Shown in pieces: positions 34,736 through 44,682 of a DNA stretch of 64,000 nt. The stretch spans positions 39,539-103,538 of the forward strand of contig CBFHJA010000012.1 in NCBI GenBank assembly GCA_965656085.1, written 5' to 3'. The notes beneath the pieces were generated by a model, which did no database searches, was not told the origin of the DNA, and was given only the letters and a program-made list of their open reading frames with translations. This DNA is from Aliishimia sp965656085 (GTDB lineage: Bacteria > Pseudomonadota > Alphaproteobacteria > Rhodobacterales > Rhodobacteraceae). How positions within the stretch are numbered: position 1 is the stretch's first letter; every line of letters begins with the position of its first letter. Both the position numbers and the translations under genes were made by a program.

Positions 34736-36316
34736 GTGAAAATCGGAACACCAAAGGAGACGTTCAAGGGCGAAAATCGCGTGGCGATGACCCCGGACAG
34801 CGCCAAGGAACTTCAGAAATTGGGTCATGACTGCGTCATCGAAGCCGGAGCGGGCGAGGCCGCCGGGTTCGCCGATGCCGATTACGAGGCCGCCGGGGTC
34901 GAGGTCGTCAAGACCGCCGCCACCCTGTGGAAGAACGCCGAGATCGTGGCCAAGGTGCGCGTGCCCAGTGACGCCGAGATGAAAAAACTCCGCGAAGGCC
35001 AGACGCTGATCTCGTTTTTCAGCCCGGTCGCGGATGAAGACAAGATGAACGATGCCGCCGAGAAGGGTGCGACCGTCATCGCGATGGAGATGATCCCCCG
35101 GATCTCCCGCGCACAAAAGATGGACGCGCTGTCGTCGATGGCCAATATCGCGGGCTACCGCGCCGTCATCGAAGCGGGCAGCAACTACGGCCGTTTCTTT
35201 ACCGGTCAGATCACCGCAGCGGGCCGCGTGCCCCCGGCCAAGGTTCTGGTCGTGGGTGCGGGCGTTGCGGGTCTTGCGGCCATCGGGACCTCAACGTCGC
35301 TCGGCGCGATCACCTACGCCTTCGACGTGCGCCCGGAAGTGGCCGAACAGGTCGAATCGATGGGCGCCGAATTTGTCTATCTCGATTTCGAGGAAGAGCA
35401 GACCGACGGTGCCTCTACCGGCGGCTATGCCTCGGTGTCCTCGCCGGAATTCCGGGAAGCCCAGCTTGCCAAGTTCCGCGAGCTTGCGCCTGACATGGAT
35501 ATCGTGATCACCACCGCGCTGATCCCGAACCGCGAAGCCCCTGAGCTGTGGACCGAGGACATGGTCGCGGCGATGAAACCCGGCTCCGTGATCGTGGACC
35601 TTGCCGCCGAGAAGGGCGGGAACTGCAAACTCACCGTCATGGACGACAAGATCGTCACCGAGAACGGCGTGACCATCATCGGCTACACGGATTTCCCGTC
35701 CCGCATGGCATCGCAATCGTCCTCGCTCTACGCCACCAACATCCGTCACCTGATGACCGATCTGACGCCGGAAAAAGACGGTGTGGTCAATCACAACATG
35801 GATGACGATGTGATCCGCGGCGCGACCATCACGCATGAAAAGGCCGTGACCTTCCCGCCGCCGCCGCCGAAAGTGGCGGCGATCGCGGCGCAGCCGAAGA
35901 AGGAAGCGCCCAAGGAGCTGACCGCCGAAGAAAAACGCGCGCAAGAGGTTGCCGAGTTCAAGAAGCAGACCCAGACACAGGTCACGCTGCTGGGCGTCGC
36001 CGGTGCGCTGGTGCTCGGCGTGGGGCTCATCCCCGGTATGCCAGCCTCCTTCATGCAGCACTTCATCGTGTTCGTTTTGTCGGTCTTTATCGGCTTCCAA
36101 GTGATTTGGAACGTGGCGCACAGCTTGCACACTCCGCTGATGGCCGTGACCAACGCGATCTCTTCGATCATCATTCTGGGCGCGCTGATCCAGATCGGAT
36201 CGAGCAACCTGTTAATCACCCTCCTTGCCGCACTGGGGGTCTTCATGGCCTCGGTGAACATCTTCGGTGGGTTCCTCGTGACACGGCGCATGCTCGCCAT
36301 GTTCCAGAAGTCGTAA
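34736..36316 (+). CDS. pntA: Re/Si-specific NAD(P)(+) transhydrogenase subunit alpha (fused)
   Basis: 526 residues, starting at a GTG (MKIGTPKETFKGENRVAMTP) with GAAGGGGG upstream. It contains the NAD(H)-binding domain I (VVGAGVAGLAAIGTS and ITTALIPNREAP), a Pro/Lys/Glu linker near residue 375-410, and a C-terminal membrane part (LLGVAGALVLGVGLIPG, FIVFVLSVFIGFQVIW). This is the fused alpha form, unlike the split pntAA/pntAB of some relatives. With PntB it uses the proton gradient to reduce NADP+ with NADH. pntB follows after 13 bases. Confidence 0.96.
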   Translation: MKIGTPKETFKGENRVAMTPDSAKELQKLGHDCVIEAGAGEAAGFADADYEAAGVEVVKTAATLWKNAEIVAKVRVPSDAEMKKLREGQTLISFFSPVADEDKMNDAAEKGATVIAMEMIPRISRAQKMDALSSMANIAGYRAVIEAGSNYGRFFTGQITAAGRVPPAKVLVVGAGVAGLAAIGTSTSLGAITYAFDVRPEVAEQVESMGAEFVYLDFEEEQTDGASTGGYASVSSPEFREAQLAKFRELAPDMDIVITTALIPNREAPELWTEDMVAAMKPGSVIVDLAAEKGGNCKLTVMDDKIVTENGVTIIGYTDFPSRMASQSSSLYATNIRHLMTDLTPEKDGVVNHNMDDDVIRGATITHEKAVTFPPPPPKVAAIAAQPKKEAPKELTAEEKRAQEVAEFKKQTQTQVTLLGVAGALVLGVGLIPGMPASFMQHFIVFVLSVFIGFQVIWNVAHSLHTPLMAVTNAISSIIILGALIQIGSSNLLITLLAALGVFMASVNIFGGFLVTRRMLAMFQKS

Positions 36317-36329
36317 GGAGTAGGGAACA

Positions 36330-37844
36330 ATGGAAAACGCATTCACGATTGCGGCCTATGTGGTCGCGGCGGTCCTGTTTATCCTGTCTTTGGGCGGTCT
36401 GAGCGGGCAAGAAAGCGCGAAACGCGCGGTATGGTATGGCATTGCGGGCATGGCGGTCGCCGTGCTGGCAACGATGTTCGGCCCCGGCTCCGGCCTGTGG
36501 CTGGCATCGCTGGTGCTCATCGCGGGCGGTGCTGCGGTGGGCTACCAACTCGCCACCCGTGTGCAGATGACGCAGATGCCGGAGCTTGTGGCGATCATGC
36601 ACTCGCTCGTCGGTCTCGCGGCGGTCTTCGTCGGCTTCAACGCCGATCTGATGATCAACAGCGTGGCGGCGCTCAGTGCAGCCTATGATGGCGAAGCCGT
36701 TGCGGGCCCGAACGGACTGCCGCTCTTCCCGCTGGCGAAGGACACTGTGGAAGGGCTGTCGGCCTTTGGTCAACTCATCGCCAAGAAAACCAGCGTCGAG
36801 ATCGGCATCCTGCGGGTCGAGTTGGTGCTCGGCATCTGGATTGGCGCGGTGACCTTCACCGGCTCCGTGATTGCCTATGCCAAGCTGGCTGGCGGCTCCT
36901 CGCTTCTGCCGTTCCAAGTGGACACGGGTGCCAAGCAATTCCCCGGCGGTCACATGCTGAACGCTGCGGCGGCGGCCGGCTCGCTGCTGCTGGCGATCAT
37001 GTATCTGGGCGGCTCGGGCTCGTGGACGCTGGTTCTGCTGACCCTGCTGGCGCTCTTCATCGGCTACCACCTGATCATGGGCATCGGTGGAGCCGACATG
37101 CCGGTCGTGGTCTCCATGCTCAACAGCTATTCCGGCTGGGCGGCGGCGGCCATCGGCTTCTCGCTTGGCAACGATCTGCTGATCGTTGTGGGCGCGCTGG
37201 TGGGCTCCTCGGGCGCGATCCTGTCCTACATCATGTGTAAGGCGATGAACCGCTCCTTCGTGTCGGTGATCCTCGGCGGCTTCGGCGGCGCGACAGGTGA
37301 GCAGATGGCGGTGGAAGGCGAACAGGTCGCCATCGAGGCCGAGGGCGTGGCGCAGGCTCTGAACGAGGCAGACAGCATCGTGATCATCCCCGGCTACGGC
37401 ATGGCGGTGGCGCAGGCGCAGACTGCTGTGGCGGACCTGACCAAGAAGCTGCGCGCCAAGGGAAAAACCGTGCGCTTCGCGATCCACCCTGTGGCGGGCC
37501 GTCTGCCCGGGCACATGAACGTGCTGCTGGCGGAAGCGAAGGTGCCCTATGACATCGTGCTGGAGATGGACGAGATCAATGACGACTTCCCGGACACCGA
37601 TGTGTCCATCGTCATCGGCTCGAACGACATCGTGAACCCGGCGGCACAAGAAGACCCGAACTCCCCGATTGCCGGGATGCCGGTTCTGGAATGCTGGAAG
37701 TCCAAACAGGTCTTCGTGTCCAAGCGCGGGCAGGGGACGGGCTACTCCGGTATCGAGAACCCGCTGTTCTTCAAGGACAACACCCGGATGTTCTACGGCG
37801 ACGCCAAGCAGTCGCTGGACAAGCTGTTGCCGCTGATCGACTGA
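36330..37844 (+). CDS. pntB: NAD(P) transhydrogenase subunit beta
   Basis: 504 residues. The N-terminal half has about nine hydrophobic helices forming the proton channel. The C-terminal domain III binds NADP(H) through IIPGYGMAVAQAQ, FAIHPVAGRLPGHMNVLLAEA, SIVIGSNDIVNPAAQEDP and VFVSKRGQGTGYSGIENPLF. It forms a two-gene operon with pntA, ended by a strong terminator at 37870. Confidence 0.97.
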   Translation: MENAFTIAAYVVAAVLFILSLGGLSGQESAKRAVWYGIAGMAVAVLATMFGPGSGLWLASLVLIAGGAAVGYQLATRVQMTQMPELVAIMHSLVGLAAVFVGFNADLMINSVAALSAAYDGEAVAGPNGLPLFPLAKDTVEGLSAFGQLIAKKTSVEIGILRVELVLGIWIGAVTFTGSVIAYAKLAGGSSLLPFQVDTGAKQFPGGHMLNAAAAAGSLLLAIMYLGGSGSWTLVLLTLLALFIGYHLIMGIGGADMPVVVSMLNSYSGWAAAAIGFSLGNDLLIVVGALVGSSGAILSYIMCKAMNRSFVSVILGGFGGATGEQMAVEGEQVAIEAEGVAQALNEADSIVIIPGYGMAVAQAQTAVADLTKKLRAKGKTVRFAIHPVAGRLPGHMNVLLAEAKVPYDIVLEMDEINDDFPDTDVSIVIGSNDIVNPAAQEDPNSPIAGMPVLECWKSKQVFVSKRGQGTGYSGIENPLFFKDNTRMFYGDAKQSLDKLLPLID

Positions 37845-37869
37845 AACCGGCCACGTTGTAAGATGATAG

Positions 37870-37896
37870 CACCTCGCCCTCGGGCGGGGTGTTTTT
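37870..37896 (+). terminator. Rho-independent terminator after pntAB
   Basis: CACCTCGCCC and GGGCGGGGTG pair over about nine bases around a TC-centred loop (37870-37891), followed at once by TTTTT. It lies 25 bases past the pntB stop. Confidence 0.9.
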
Positions 37897-37947
37897 GTCT
37901 GGGGCGGGGCAGCGCAGTTGCGGCACGCCGAGCCGCGGCGTGGCGAT

Positions 37948-39267
37948 CTATTTCTCGACTTCCTGCCGGAGCCGCCGGATCAGGGCCCAGACCAGCAGCA
38001 CCACCGGCAGGGTGATCGCTGCGGTCAGCATCCCTTTGCTGAGCCCTGTCGCCTCTTGCAACGGGTAGAGCGCATAAGAACCCAGCGAGACCGCGTAATA
38101 GCTGATCGCCACCACCGAGAGCCCCTCGACCGTGCGCTGCAGTCGCAGTTGCAGGTCCGAGCGTTTGTCCATGCTCTCCAAGAGCGCCTGGTTCTGCGCC
38201 GACCGTTCCACATCGACACGCGTGCGAAGCAGGTTCGCGGCCCGGATCGAGCGGCCCGACATGGCCCCCAGCCGCCGCTCGGCGGATTTGACGGTGCGCA
38301 TTGCGGGCTCGTAGCGGCGCATCATGAACTCGGCAAAGCTCTGACGCCCTTTGAAGCGATCCTCGCGCAGCGCGTCGATGCGTTGGTTCACGATGGCCTC
38401 GTAGGCCCCGGTCGCCCCGAATCGGAACGAGCAATCCGCCGATTGCTTTTCCAGCTCGGCGCTGATCTCCAGAAGTTGGTCGAGGGTCTCCTCGGCAGGC
38501 GCGCCGCCACCGGCCATGCGGCCCATGAGCTGGGTGAGCCGGGTGTCGAGATCGTTGAGTTGCGTGCCGATAGAGCGGGCGCGGGCGAAGCCCAGCATGG
38601 ACATGGACTTGTAGATCTCGATCTCGCAGAGCCGTTGCACGATGCGCCCGATCCGTCGCTCGCCGGTACCTTCCGTGGCGAAGACCACGAAGCGCATGTG
38701 CCCGGCGCTGTCGATGCGGAAATCGCCGGCCACGACGGCATCGTCGTCGAGCACTCGCGAGACGGCAAGGCTCTCGGGCACGAACCACCCGCCGAGCTTC
38801 TCGTTGATCTCGGAATCCGTGGGCCGCCCCTCGATCCGCAACAGCGCGGAGGTCACACGCTGTCCCGGTGCGCTTTCGATCCAGTCGGTGGGGAAAACCT
38901 CGAAGACGTCTGGATCGAAGGGCTTTTCGCTCAACCCGTCGGTGAAGGCGGTATACGTCACGAATTCGGTGTGTTGTTCCCACTTCAGGTAGTGCCGCCC
39001 GATCTGACCGTAGTAGTGCGTGGCGTCGGGTTGCGGGTGCGGCGCGCCGTGGCGGTCCAGAAGCGCGATCAGATGGGCCATGTCCTGCGCCCGGTCCCGC
39101 GTGGCGGACTTGCCGGGTTGCTTGAACGCAACGAAGGCGGCCATATGCGGCGGCTCCATGGCCGGGAACGGGCGGGCATGCAGTTCGTTGGCAAGCTGGT
39201 AGCGGAGCGGATGGTCTTGAATCGGGTTCATCGGGGCGCGGTCTTTCACTGATCTATCTTTTGACAT
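37948..39267 (-). CDS. DUF3422 family protein
   Basis: 439 residues. It begins with HPLRYQLANELHARPFP and continues with an alpha/beta region (HYYGQIGRHYLKWEQHTEF, VFPTDWI). A long helical coiled-coil stretch then leads to two C-terminal hydrophobic segments (VVAISYYAVSLGSYALYPL and AAITLPVVLLVWALI) and a basic end. The family is a predicted membrane-anchored protein of unknown function. It is convergent with pntB. The start could be MNPIQDHP instead of the upstream MSKDRS. Confidence 0.88.
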   Translation of the reverse strand: MSKDRSVKDRAPMNPIQDHPLRYQLANELHARPFPAMEPPHMAAFVAFKQPGKSATRDRAQDMAHLIALLDRHGAPHPQPDATHYYGQIGRHYLKWEQHTEFVTYTAFTDGLSEKPFDPDVFEVFPTDWIESAPGQRVTSALLRIEGRPTDSEINEKLGGWFVPESLAVSRVLDDDAVVAGDFRIDSAGHMRFVVFATEGTGERRIGRIVQRLCEIEIYKSMSMLGFARARSIGTQLNDLDTRLTQLMGRMAGGGAPAEETLDQLLEISAELEKQSADCSFRFGATGAYEAIVNQRIDALREDRFKGRQSFAEFMMRRYEPAMRTVKSAERRLGAMSGRSIRAANLLRTRVDVERSAQNQALLESMDKRSDLQLRLQRTVEGLSVVAISYYAVSLGSYALYPLQEATGLSKGMLTAAITLPVVLLVWALIRRLRQEVEK

Positions 39268-39460
39268 AGCCGCTCAGTGGGAAAATGCAATGAAATTTAC
39301 CCATTCAAATCAATGTGTTATGCGAATACAACTGCATACCGCCCAAAACCCGCGCAGCAACAGGGAATTTTCCAGCATTGCCAGCGCCTTATACCCCCGG
39401 TGCGGTGGACGGCGGCGCACGGCAGCGCTAGAACACCGGAGCAGCAGGGGAGGCAGGTTA

Positions 39461-40459
39461 ATGAAACAGCGTAAACTCGGGGCGAACGGGCCGGAAATCG
39501 GCGCAATCGGCTATGGCGCGATGTCCTTCTCGGACATGTACGGGCCCACCAACGAAGCTGAAAGCCATGCCATTCTCGACGCGTGTCGCGACTGGGGCGT
39601 GACCCATCTGGACACCGCGAATGTCTACGGCATGGGCAAATCCGAGCGCGCTATCGGGTCCTATCTCGCCGCCAATCCCGGTGCGAAGGACGAGTTCATC
39701 ATTGCCACCAAGGCCACGATCACCCGCGACGCCGACGGCAACCGCTGCTTCGACAACTCCGCCGAACACCTCGAAGCCGAACTCGACGGCTCGTTGAAAC
39801 GGCTTGGGGTGGACTGTGTGGACCTGTTCTATGCCCACCGCCGCGACCCACGCTTTACGCCCGAAGAGACTGCGGAGCATCTCGGGCGGTTGGTGGAGAA
39901 GGGCAAGACCCGCGCTATCGGCCTCAGCGAGGTCGCGCCCTCAACGCTGCGCCGCGCTCATGCCGCATTCCCCGTGGCTGCCGTGCAGTCGGAATACTCG
40001 CTCTCCACACGCTACCCAGAGCTTGGGCTGGTACAGGCCTGTGCCGCTCTGGGCGTCGCCATGGTGGCCTTCTCACCGGTTGGCAGGTCGCTGCTGACCG
40101 ACAATCCGATTGCGCCCGCTGCCATTCCGAGCCTGCCTTTCCTCGCCCGGAATCCACGCTTCATCGAGCCGAACCTGCGCGAAAACCTGCGGATCACGGA
40201 TGCGTTCCGAACGTTGGGCGCCGAAATGGGCACCAGCGCCGCCGCGCTGGCCAATGCGTGGCTTCTGGCGCAGGGTGAGCATGTGATCCCGATCCCCGGC
40301 ACGCGCTCGGTGGAGCATTGGCGCGAATGCGTGGCGGGGGCGGAACTGAACCTCTCTGCGGACGATCTGGAGCGCATCGAGACCGTGCTGCCAGTGGGCT
40401 GGGCCCACGGTGACCGCTATTCGGACGCGCAATGGATCGGGCCAGAGCGCTACTGCTGA
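39461..40459 (+). CDS. Aldo/keto reductase
   Basis: 332-residue (beta/alpha)8 NADPH-dependent reductase. The catalytic tetrad is visible: Asp and Tyr in THLDTANVYGMGKSERAIG, Lys in IIATKA, and His in LFYAHRRDP. VQSEYSLSTRYPE and the C-terminal IPIPGTRSVEHWRE cofactor loop are typical of the AKR subgroup related to pyridoxal or plant auxin-induced reductases. The physiological carbonyl substrate is unknown. AGGGGAGGCAG precedes the start. It stands alone, divergent from the DUF3422 gene across a ~190-bp AT-rich gap. Confidence 0.93.
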   Translation: MKQRKLGANGPEIGAIGYGAMSFSDMYGPTNEAESHAILDACRDWGVTHLDTANVYGMGKSERAIGSYLAANPGAKDEFIIATKATITRDADGNRCFDNSAEHLEAELDGSLKRLGVDCVDLFYAHRRDPRFTPEETAEHLGRLVEKGKTRAIGLSEVAPSTLRRAHAAFPVAAVQSEYSLSTRYPELGLVQACAALGVAMVAFSPVGRSLLTDNPIAPAAIPSLPFLARNPRFIEPNLRENLRITDAFRTLGAEMGTSAAALANAWLLAQGEHVIPIPGTRSVEHWRECVAGAELNLSADDLERIETVLPVGWAHGDRYSDAQWIGPERYC

Positions 40460-40610
40460 GGGCGGGATCGTCAGGCCGTACTGCGCGCTCTCCAAGCCTC
40501 CTGACAGCAACCTCTCGTCCCGGTTCCGGAGGCTCTGTCAGAACTCCCGGAGGCTGGTGGACGCAGCATTGATCTGCGAGGCCCCGGGTGGGGCGAGGGC
40601 AGGGGCAAGG

Positions 40611-41600
40611 TCAGCGTCCGCGGATACGGGGATCGAGCGCGTCGCGGAGCCCGTCGCCGAGGTAGTTCACAGACAGCACCGTCAGCGAGATCGCAATGCC
40701 CGGAAGCATCACCCGTTCGGGGAATTGCTCCATCCGGTCCACCGCATCGGCCAAGAGTTTGCCCCAAGTGGGGAAGTCCGAGGGGAAGCCCACGCCAAGG
40801 AACGAAAGCGCGCTTTCGGTGATGATCGCCGTCGCCAGCCCGAGGGTCGCGGACACCATGATCGGGGAGATCACGTTTGGCAGCAAATGGCGGCGGATGA
40901 TCGCGTTGTTCGAGGTGCCGATGGAGCGCGCCGCGAGCACGAACTCGCGCTCCTTCAGGGCCAGCACATCGCCGCGTACGATCCGGGCGGTCTGCATCCA
41001 TGAGGTCACGCCGATGATCGCCACGATCAGGATGAACATGCCGCCCTCCGGGCCGAACCGGCCGCGCAAGGGCTCACGGAACAGCGTCACCGCCACCAGC
41101 GTGATCGGCAGGATCGGCAGCGACAGCACCAGGTCGGTGAAGCGCATCAGAAGGCCGTCCATCTTGCGGAAAAAGCCCGCGCTCACGCCAATCAACGTGC
41201 CGATCAACACCGAGAGTACCATCGCGATCCAGCCCACCGCCATCGACACTCGGCCTCCGGACAGAAGCTGCGCGAGGATATCGCGGCCAAGCTGGTCCGT
41301 GCCGAACGGGTGGCCCCAAGACACCTTGGCATCCTGATCCCAGAGCCAGACGAAGATCGGGCGCATATCCTTAGAGCGGATGTCGAGCTTTTGCGGATCG
41401 AGCGTCCAGATCCACGGCCCGAAGATCACCGCGAGGGTGATGAAGAGTAGAAAGCCACCACCCCAGACCGCGCCCTTGTGCTTGCGGAATTGTTGCCAGA
41501 CCTCTTTCCATTGCGACTGAGCCTCCTTGGCAGGCTCCTTGTCCTGTAGCGCGCCGAAGGTGACGATTTCTTCCTCGGTGGTGTTCGGATTGTCAGTCAT
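40611..41600 (-). CDS. Peptide-type ABC transporter permease (DppC/OppC-like)
   Basis: 329 residues with an N-terminal cytoplasmic segment and six predicted membrane helices. HPFGTDQLGRDILAQLLSGGR is the OppC-family entry motif, and the ABC EAA loop is AARSIGTSNNAIIRRHLLPN. It overlaps the upstream permease gene by eight bases. With its partner it forms the inner-membrane channel of the importer encoded at 40611-46545. Confidence 0.94.
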   Translation of the reverse strand: MTDNPNTTEEEIVTFGALQDKEPAKEAQSQWKEVWQQFRKHKGAVWGGGFLLFITLAVIFGPWIWTLDPQKLDIRSKDMRPIFVWLWDQDAKVSWGHPFGTDQLGRDILAQLLSGGRVSMAVGWIAMVLSVLIGTLIGVSAGFFRKMDGLLMRFTDLVLSLPILPITLVAVTLFREPLRGRFGPEGGMFILIVAIIGVTSWMQTARIVRGDVLALKEREFVLAARSIGTSNNAIIRRHLLPNVISPIMVSATLGLATAIITESALSFLGVGFPSDFPTWGKLLADAVDRMEQFPERVMLPGIAISLTVLSVNYLGDGLRDALDPRIRGR

Positions 41601-42600
41601 AGCGGATCCTTGGGTCGAGCAGACCGTAAAGCATGTCGGCGATGATGTTGAACACGACGATCAGGATGGCGAAGATGAATGTCAGCGTCATCACCATCGG
41701 CAGGTCGTTGGCCTGCAGCGCGGTGATCAGAAGTTGGCCGATGCCATTCACCTTGAAGATCACCTCGGTGATGATCGCGCCGCCGAAGATGTTCGGCACG
41801 TTGAGCGCGATCACAGTGACCACGGGGATCATCGAGTTGCGCACCACGTGAGACAGGACCACGGTGCGTTCCTTGAGGCCCTTGGCGCGGGCGGTGCGCA
41901 CATAGTCCTGATTGAGGTTGTCGAGCATAGAGGCGCGCATGAAGCGGTTGAGCTGCGCGGTGATCTGCAGCGCCAGCACCATCACCGGCAGCACCATCTG
42001 GGCCAACTGGACCTTGAAGGAGGCCCAGTCCTCGACGACATGCACCGTGTTGTAGACCGAGGGCAGCCAGCCGAGCTGCACCGCGAAGATCACGATCAGC
42101 AGGGGGCCGGTGAAGAAGGGCGGGATCGAAAAGCCGACCATGGACACGAAGGTGCCGACATTGTCGAAGGTCGAGTATTGCCGATAGGCCGAGTAGATGC
42201 CGATCGGAATCGCGATCAGAACAGCGACCACATAGGCCACGCCAACCACCCACAGGGTCTGCGGGATACGCTGGATTACGATGTCCATGACCGGCGAGCG
42301 GGTCTGCCAGGAGATCACGCGAAGTTTGCCTTCGGAGAAACTGGTGCCGAACATATAGTCCATTAGGACCTGCGGTTCGATCCAGAAGAACTGCACGATC
42401 CACTTCCAATACTGGATGTGGAGCGGCTGACCGAGGCCGAGCGCCTCGCGCATCTTCTCCTTTACCTCAGGCGGAACCGTGAGTGGCACCTGCGCCATGG
42501 GATCGCCCGGGGCGAGTTGCAGGAGCATGAAAATGGCTAGGCTGATGAATAAAAGCGTCGGGACTGCGAGGACCAGTCGTCGGATCATGTAGGTGAGCAT
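41593..42600 (-). CDS. Peptide-type ABC transporter permease (DppB/OppB-like)
   Basis: 335 residues. It starts MLTYMIRRLVLAVPTLL, the DppB-type first helix, and includes FMLLQLAPGDPM. A large periplasmic loop is followed by the core helices, the EAA loop (RTARAKGLKERTVVLSHVVRN) and IITEVIFKVNGIGQLLITAL. It lies downstream of the binding-protein gene with a terminator-like hairpin in between, and overlaps the second permease gene. Confidence 0.94.
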   Translation of the reverse strand: MLTYMIRRLVLAVPTLLFISLAIFMLLQLAPGDPMAQVPLTVPPEVKEKMREALGLGQPLHIQYWKWIVQFFWIEPQVLMDYMFGTSFSEGKLRVISWQTRSPVMDIVIQRIPQTLWVVGVAYVVAVLIAIPIGIYSAYRQYSTFDNVGTFVSMVGFSIPPFFTGPLLIVIFAVQLGWLPSVYNTVHVVEDWASFKVQLAQMVLPVMVLALQITAQLNRFMRASMLDNLNQDYVRTARAKGLKERTVVLSHVVRNSMIPVVTVIALNVPNIFGGAIITEVIFKVNGIGQLLITALQANDLPMVMTLTFIFAILIVVFNIIADMLYGLLDPRIRYD

Positions 42601-42664
42601 GCGCGGCGCCTTTATGCGTCAGTCTTTTTGTCGTTGGATCGGATGAGTGTAGGAGCTGCGGAAG

Positions 42665-42676
42665 TGGAGCGCTCCA
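42665..42676. promoter_or_regulatory. Perfect 12-bp palindrome TGGAGCGCTCCA
   Basis: TGGAGCGCTCCA is a perfect dyad in the gap between the binding-protein and permease genes. Its half site TGGAGCG reappears as a spaced inverted repeat at 44683-44699 ahead of the ATPase gene. The form is like a LacI-family operator. No regulator gene is adjacent. Confidence 0.45.
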
Positions 42677-42715
42677 AAAAAGAGAAGGGCGGCGCGAGCA
42701 AAGCCCCGCGCCGCC
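42676..42715 (-). terminator. Intercistronic terminator between binding-protein and permease genes
   Basis: Read on the minus strand, GGCGGCGCG (42715-42707) pairs perfectly with CGCGCCGCC (42696-42688) around a ten-base loop. This is followed by CTTCTC and then TTTTTT (42681-42676). It starts ten bases past the stop of the binding-protein gene. Partial termination here would give more binding protein than permease, which is common for importers. Confidence 0.85.
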
Positions 42716-42725
42716 TGCTTTTTCA

Positions 42726-44426
42726 TCAGTCCATGCGGTACCAGTCCGCAACATTCCACAGCTCAGAGTCCCACACGTTCAGGACAACCCCGCCGAGGGT
42801 GTTCGCGTGCGCGGACAGCCGGCCCCGGTGCACCAGCGGGATCATGGCGCCGTTCTCGACGGCCATGTCATTGAGCTGGCGACCGATCTCGCCGCGCTCT
42901 TCTGCACCTGCCGTGGTGGTCAGAGTCGCATAGAGCTCGTCATATTCCGGCATGCAGAAGCGGGAGATGTTCTCACCCTGCCACTGGGTTTCCGGACGCG
43001 GGGCCTTGTCGCAGAGCATGTTGCCCAGATAGGCCTGCGGGTCGGTGCCGTTGAAAGTATTCGCGTACATCTCGACGTCCGCGTAGAACTTCTGGAACGT
43101 GTCCGGGGAGCCCGGGTCGCCGCCGAAGAACACGGATGCGTTCACGTTGCGCAGCTCGGTTTCGATACCGATCTGGCTCCACCAATCCTTGATCAGCGCC
43201 TGGAAGTCCTGACGGACGGCGTTGGTCGAGGTCTGGTAGAGGATCGACATCGGCACGCCATTGGCTTCACGGATGCCGTCGCCGTCGGTGTCGACAAATC
43301 CGGCCTCGTCGAGCATCGCATTGGCGCCTTCGATGTCCTGCGTGGAGCAATCGAAGGTCTCGGAGTTGTAGATCGCCGGAGCCGGGACCCAGTTGCAGGT
43401 CACTTTACCCGCTTGCCCATAGCCGATTTCCACCAGCAGCGGACGGTCGATGGCCATGGACATCGCCTTGTAGACCGCAGGCTCGCGTAGGAACGGGTGC
43501 GGATGCGCGGCAGTGGAGCGCTCGCCTTCCGGCAGGGACGGATCGGCCCATGTCTGGTTCAGCATGATGCGCTCGACGAGCGGGCCGAAGCCAGCCACCG
43601 GCGTGCCCATGCCGCCCTCTTCCATATTCGCGATCACATCGGGCGCCAACTGCAGGTTCCACGCGTAGTCGAACTCGCCGGTTTCCATTACCGCGCGGCC
43701 CGCTGCCGTCGCATCGCCGCCGCCTTTGAAGGTCACGGTCGCGAAGGCCGGTTTCGCCGGGTCACGATAGTTCTCGTTCGCGGCCATGGTGATCACGTCG
43801 TTCGGGCGGAACTCGGTGACCACGAACGGGCCGGTGCCGATCGGGTTGAAGTTCTCGGTCGTGCATTCGGGGGCTTTCGCGCCCATGCAATCGGCGAACT
43901 GGGCCGCTTGGATGATCGGGCTTTCACCGCCGACGAAGGGGCCATAGGGGAACGGGGTCGGCTTGTCGAAGTTCACCACCACGGTCAGATCGTCGGGGGT
44001 GTCCACGGAGGTCACACCGTCGAACTTGGTCAGCTGCGCGCAGCCGCCTTCGGGATGGGTGCAGTATTCGTAGGTGAACTTGACATCCGCCGAGGTGAAG
44101 GGCGTGCCGTCGGACCATGTCAGCCCCGGCGTGATTTTCCATGTGATCGAAGTGAGGTCTTCGGAGACACCGCCATTGGCCACGGTGGGCACTTCGTCCA
44201 CGAGCCATGGCACGAGGTTGCCGTTCTCGTCATAGCGTGCGAGCGGTTCGATGACCATCGAGGCTGCCTCAACGTCTTTCGTGCCGCCCGACAGGAACGG
44301 GTTCATGATCGACGGTGCTTGCCAGTAGATGATCGACACATTGCCGTCGCTGGCGCGCTCGGCGAATGCCATCGGTGCAAGCGCAGTGCTGGCAATAGCC
44401 CCCATGAGTAGGGTCTTGAGTTTCAT
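42726..44426 (-). CDS. ABC transporter substrate-binding protein (peptide/nickel/opine type)
   Basis: 566 residues with a signal peptide (MKLKTLLMGAIASTALAPMAFA). The mature protein follows the family 5 solute-binding fold: IIYWQAPSIMNPFLSGGTKD, ITPGLTWSDGTPFTSADVKF, NFNPIGTGPFVVTEFRPND and YKAMSMAIDRPLLVEIGYG. It captures peptides or similar small molecules in the periplasm for the permeases downstream. The ligand cannot be read from sequence. It is divergent from the fused ATPase gene across a 286-bp regulatory gap. Confidence 0.95.
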   Translation of the reverse strand: MKLKTLLMGAIASTALAPMAFAERASDGNVSIIYWQAPSIMNPFLSGGTKDVEAASMVIEPLARYDENGNLVPWLVDEVPTVANGGVSEDLTSITWKITPGLTWSDGTPFTSADVKFTYEYCTHPEGGCAQLTKFDGVTSVDTPDDLTVVVNFDKPTPFPYGPFVGGESPIIQAAQFADCMGAKAPECTTENFNPIGTGPFVVTEFRPNDVITMAANENYRDPAKPAFATVTFKGGGDATAAGRAVMETGEFDYAWNLQLAPDVIANMEEGGMGTPVAGFGPLVERIMLNQTWADPSLPEGERSTAAHPHPFLREPAVYKAMSMAIDRPLLVEIGYGQAGKVTCNWVPAPAIYNSETFDCSTQDIEGANAMLDEAGFVDTDGDGIREANGVPMSILYQTSTNAVRQDFQALIKDWWSQIGIETELRNVNASVFFGGDPGSPDTFQKFYADVEMYANTFNGTDPQAYLGNMLCDKAPRPETQWQGENISRFCMPEYDELYATLTTTAGAEERGEIGRQLNDMAVENGAMIPLVHRGRLSAHANTLGGVVLNVWDSELWNVADWYRMD

Positions 44427-44682
44427 TATACTCTCCTTGTTGAACGCCCCGGGAGGCGCCTTTTTTCAGGCCATGCAGGATGGCCGGCTCGTTGCGGCTT
44501 GGGCGTGCTTGTGCGCATGCAAGAATACAGGTGCAGGCATCCCCCGAAACCGAATATGCGTATCGAAACAGCTTTTGGCGAAAATGCAAGCCTTTCAAAA
44601 ACGTGACCTGCGGGAAATCTTGCATCGCATTTGACACTGCCAGCCGCTTGCGCATAGCGTTCTTGGCAACGACCGCCCGGCA

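Noticed and set aside
36243..37649. 468-codon minus-strand ORF
   Set aside because: Antisense to pntB; composition is His/Arg/Asp-rich, typical of a shadow frame.
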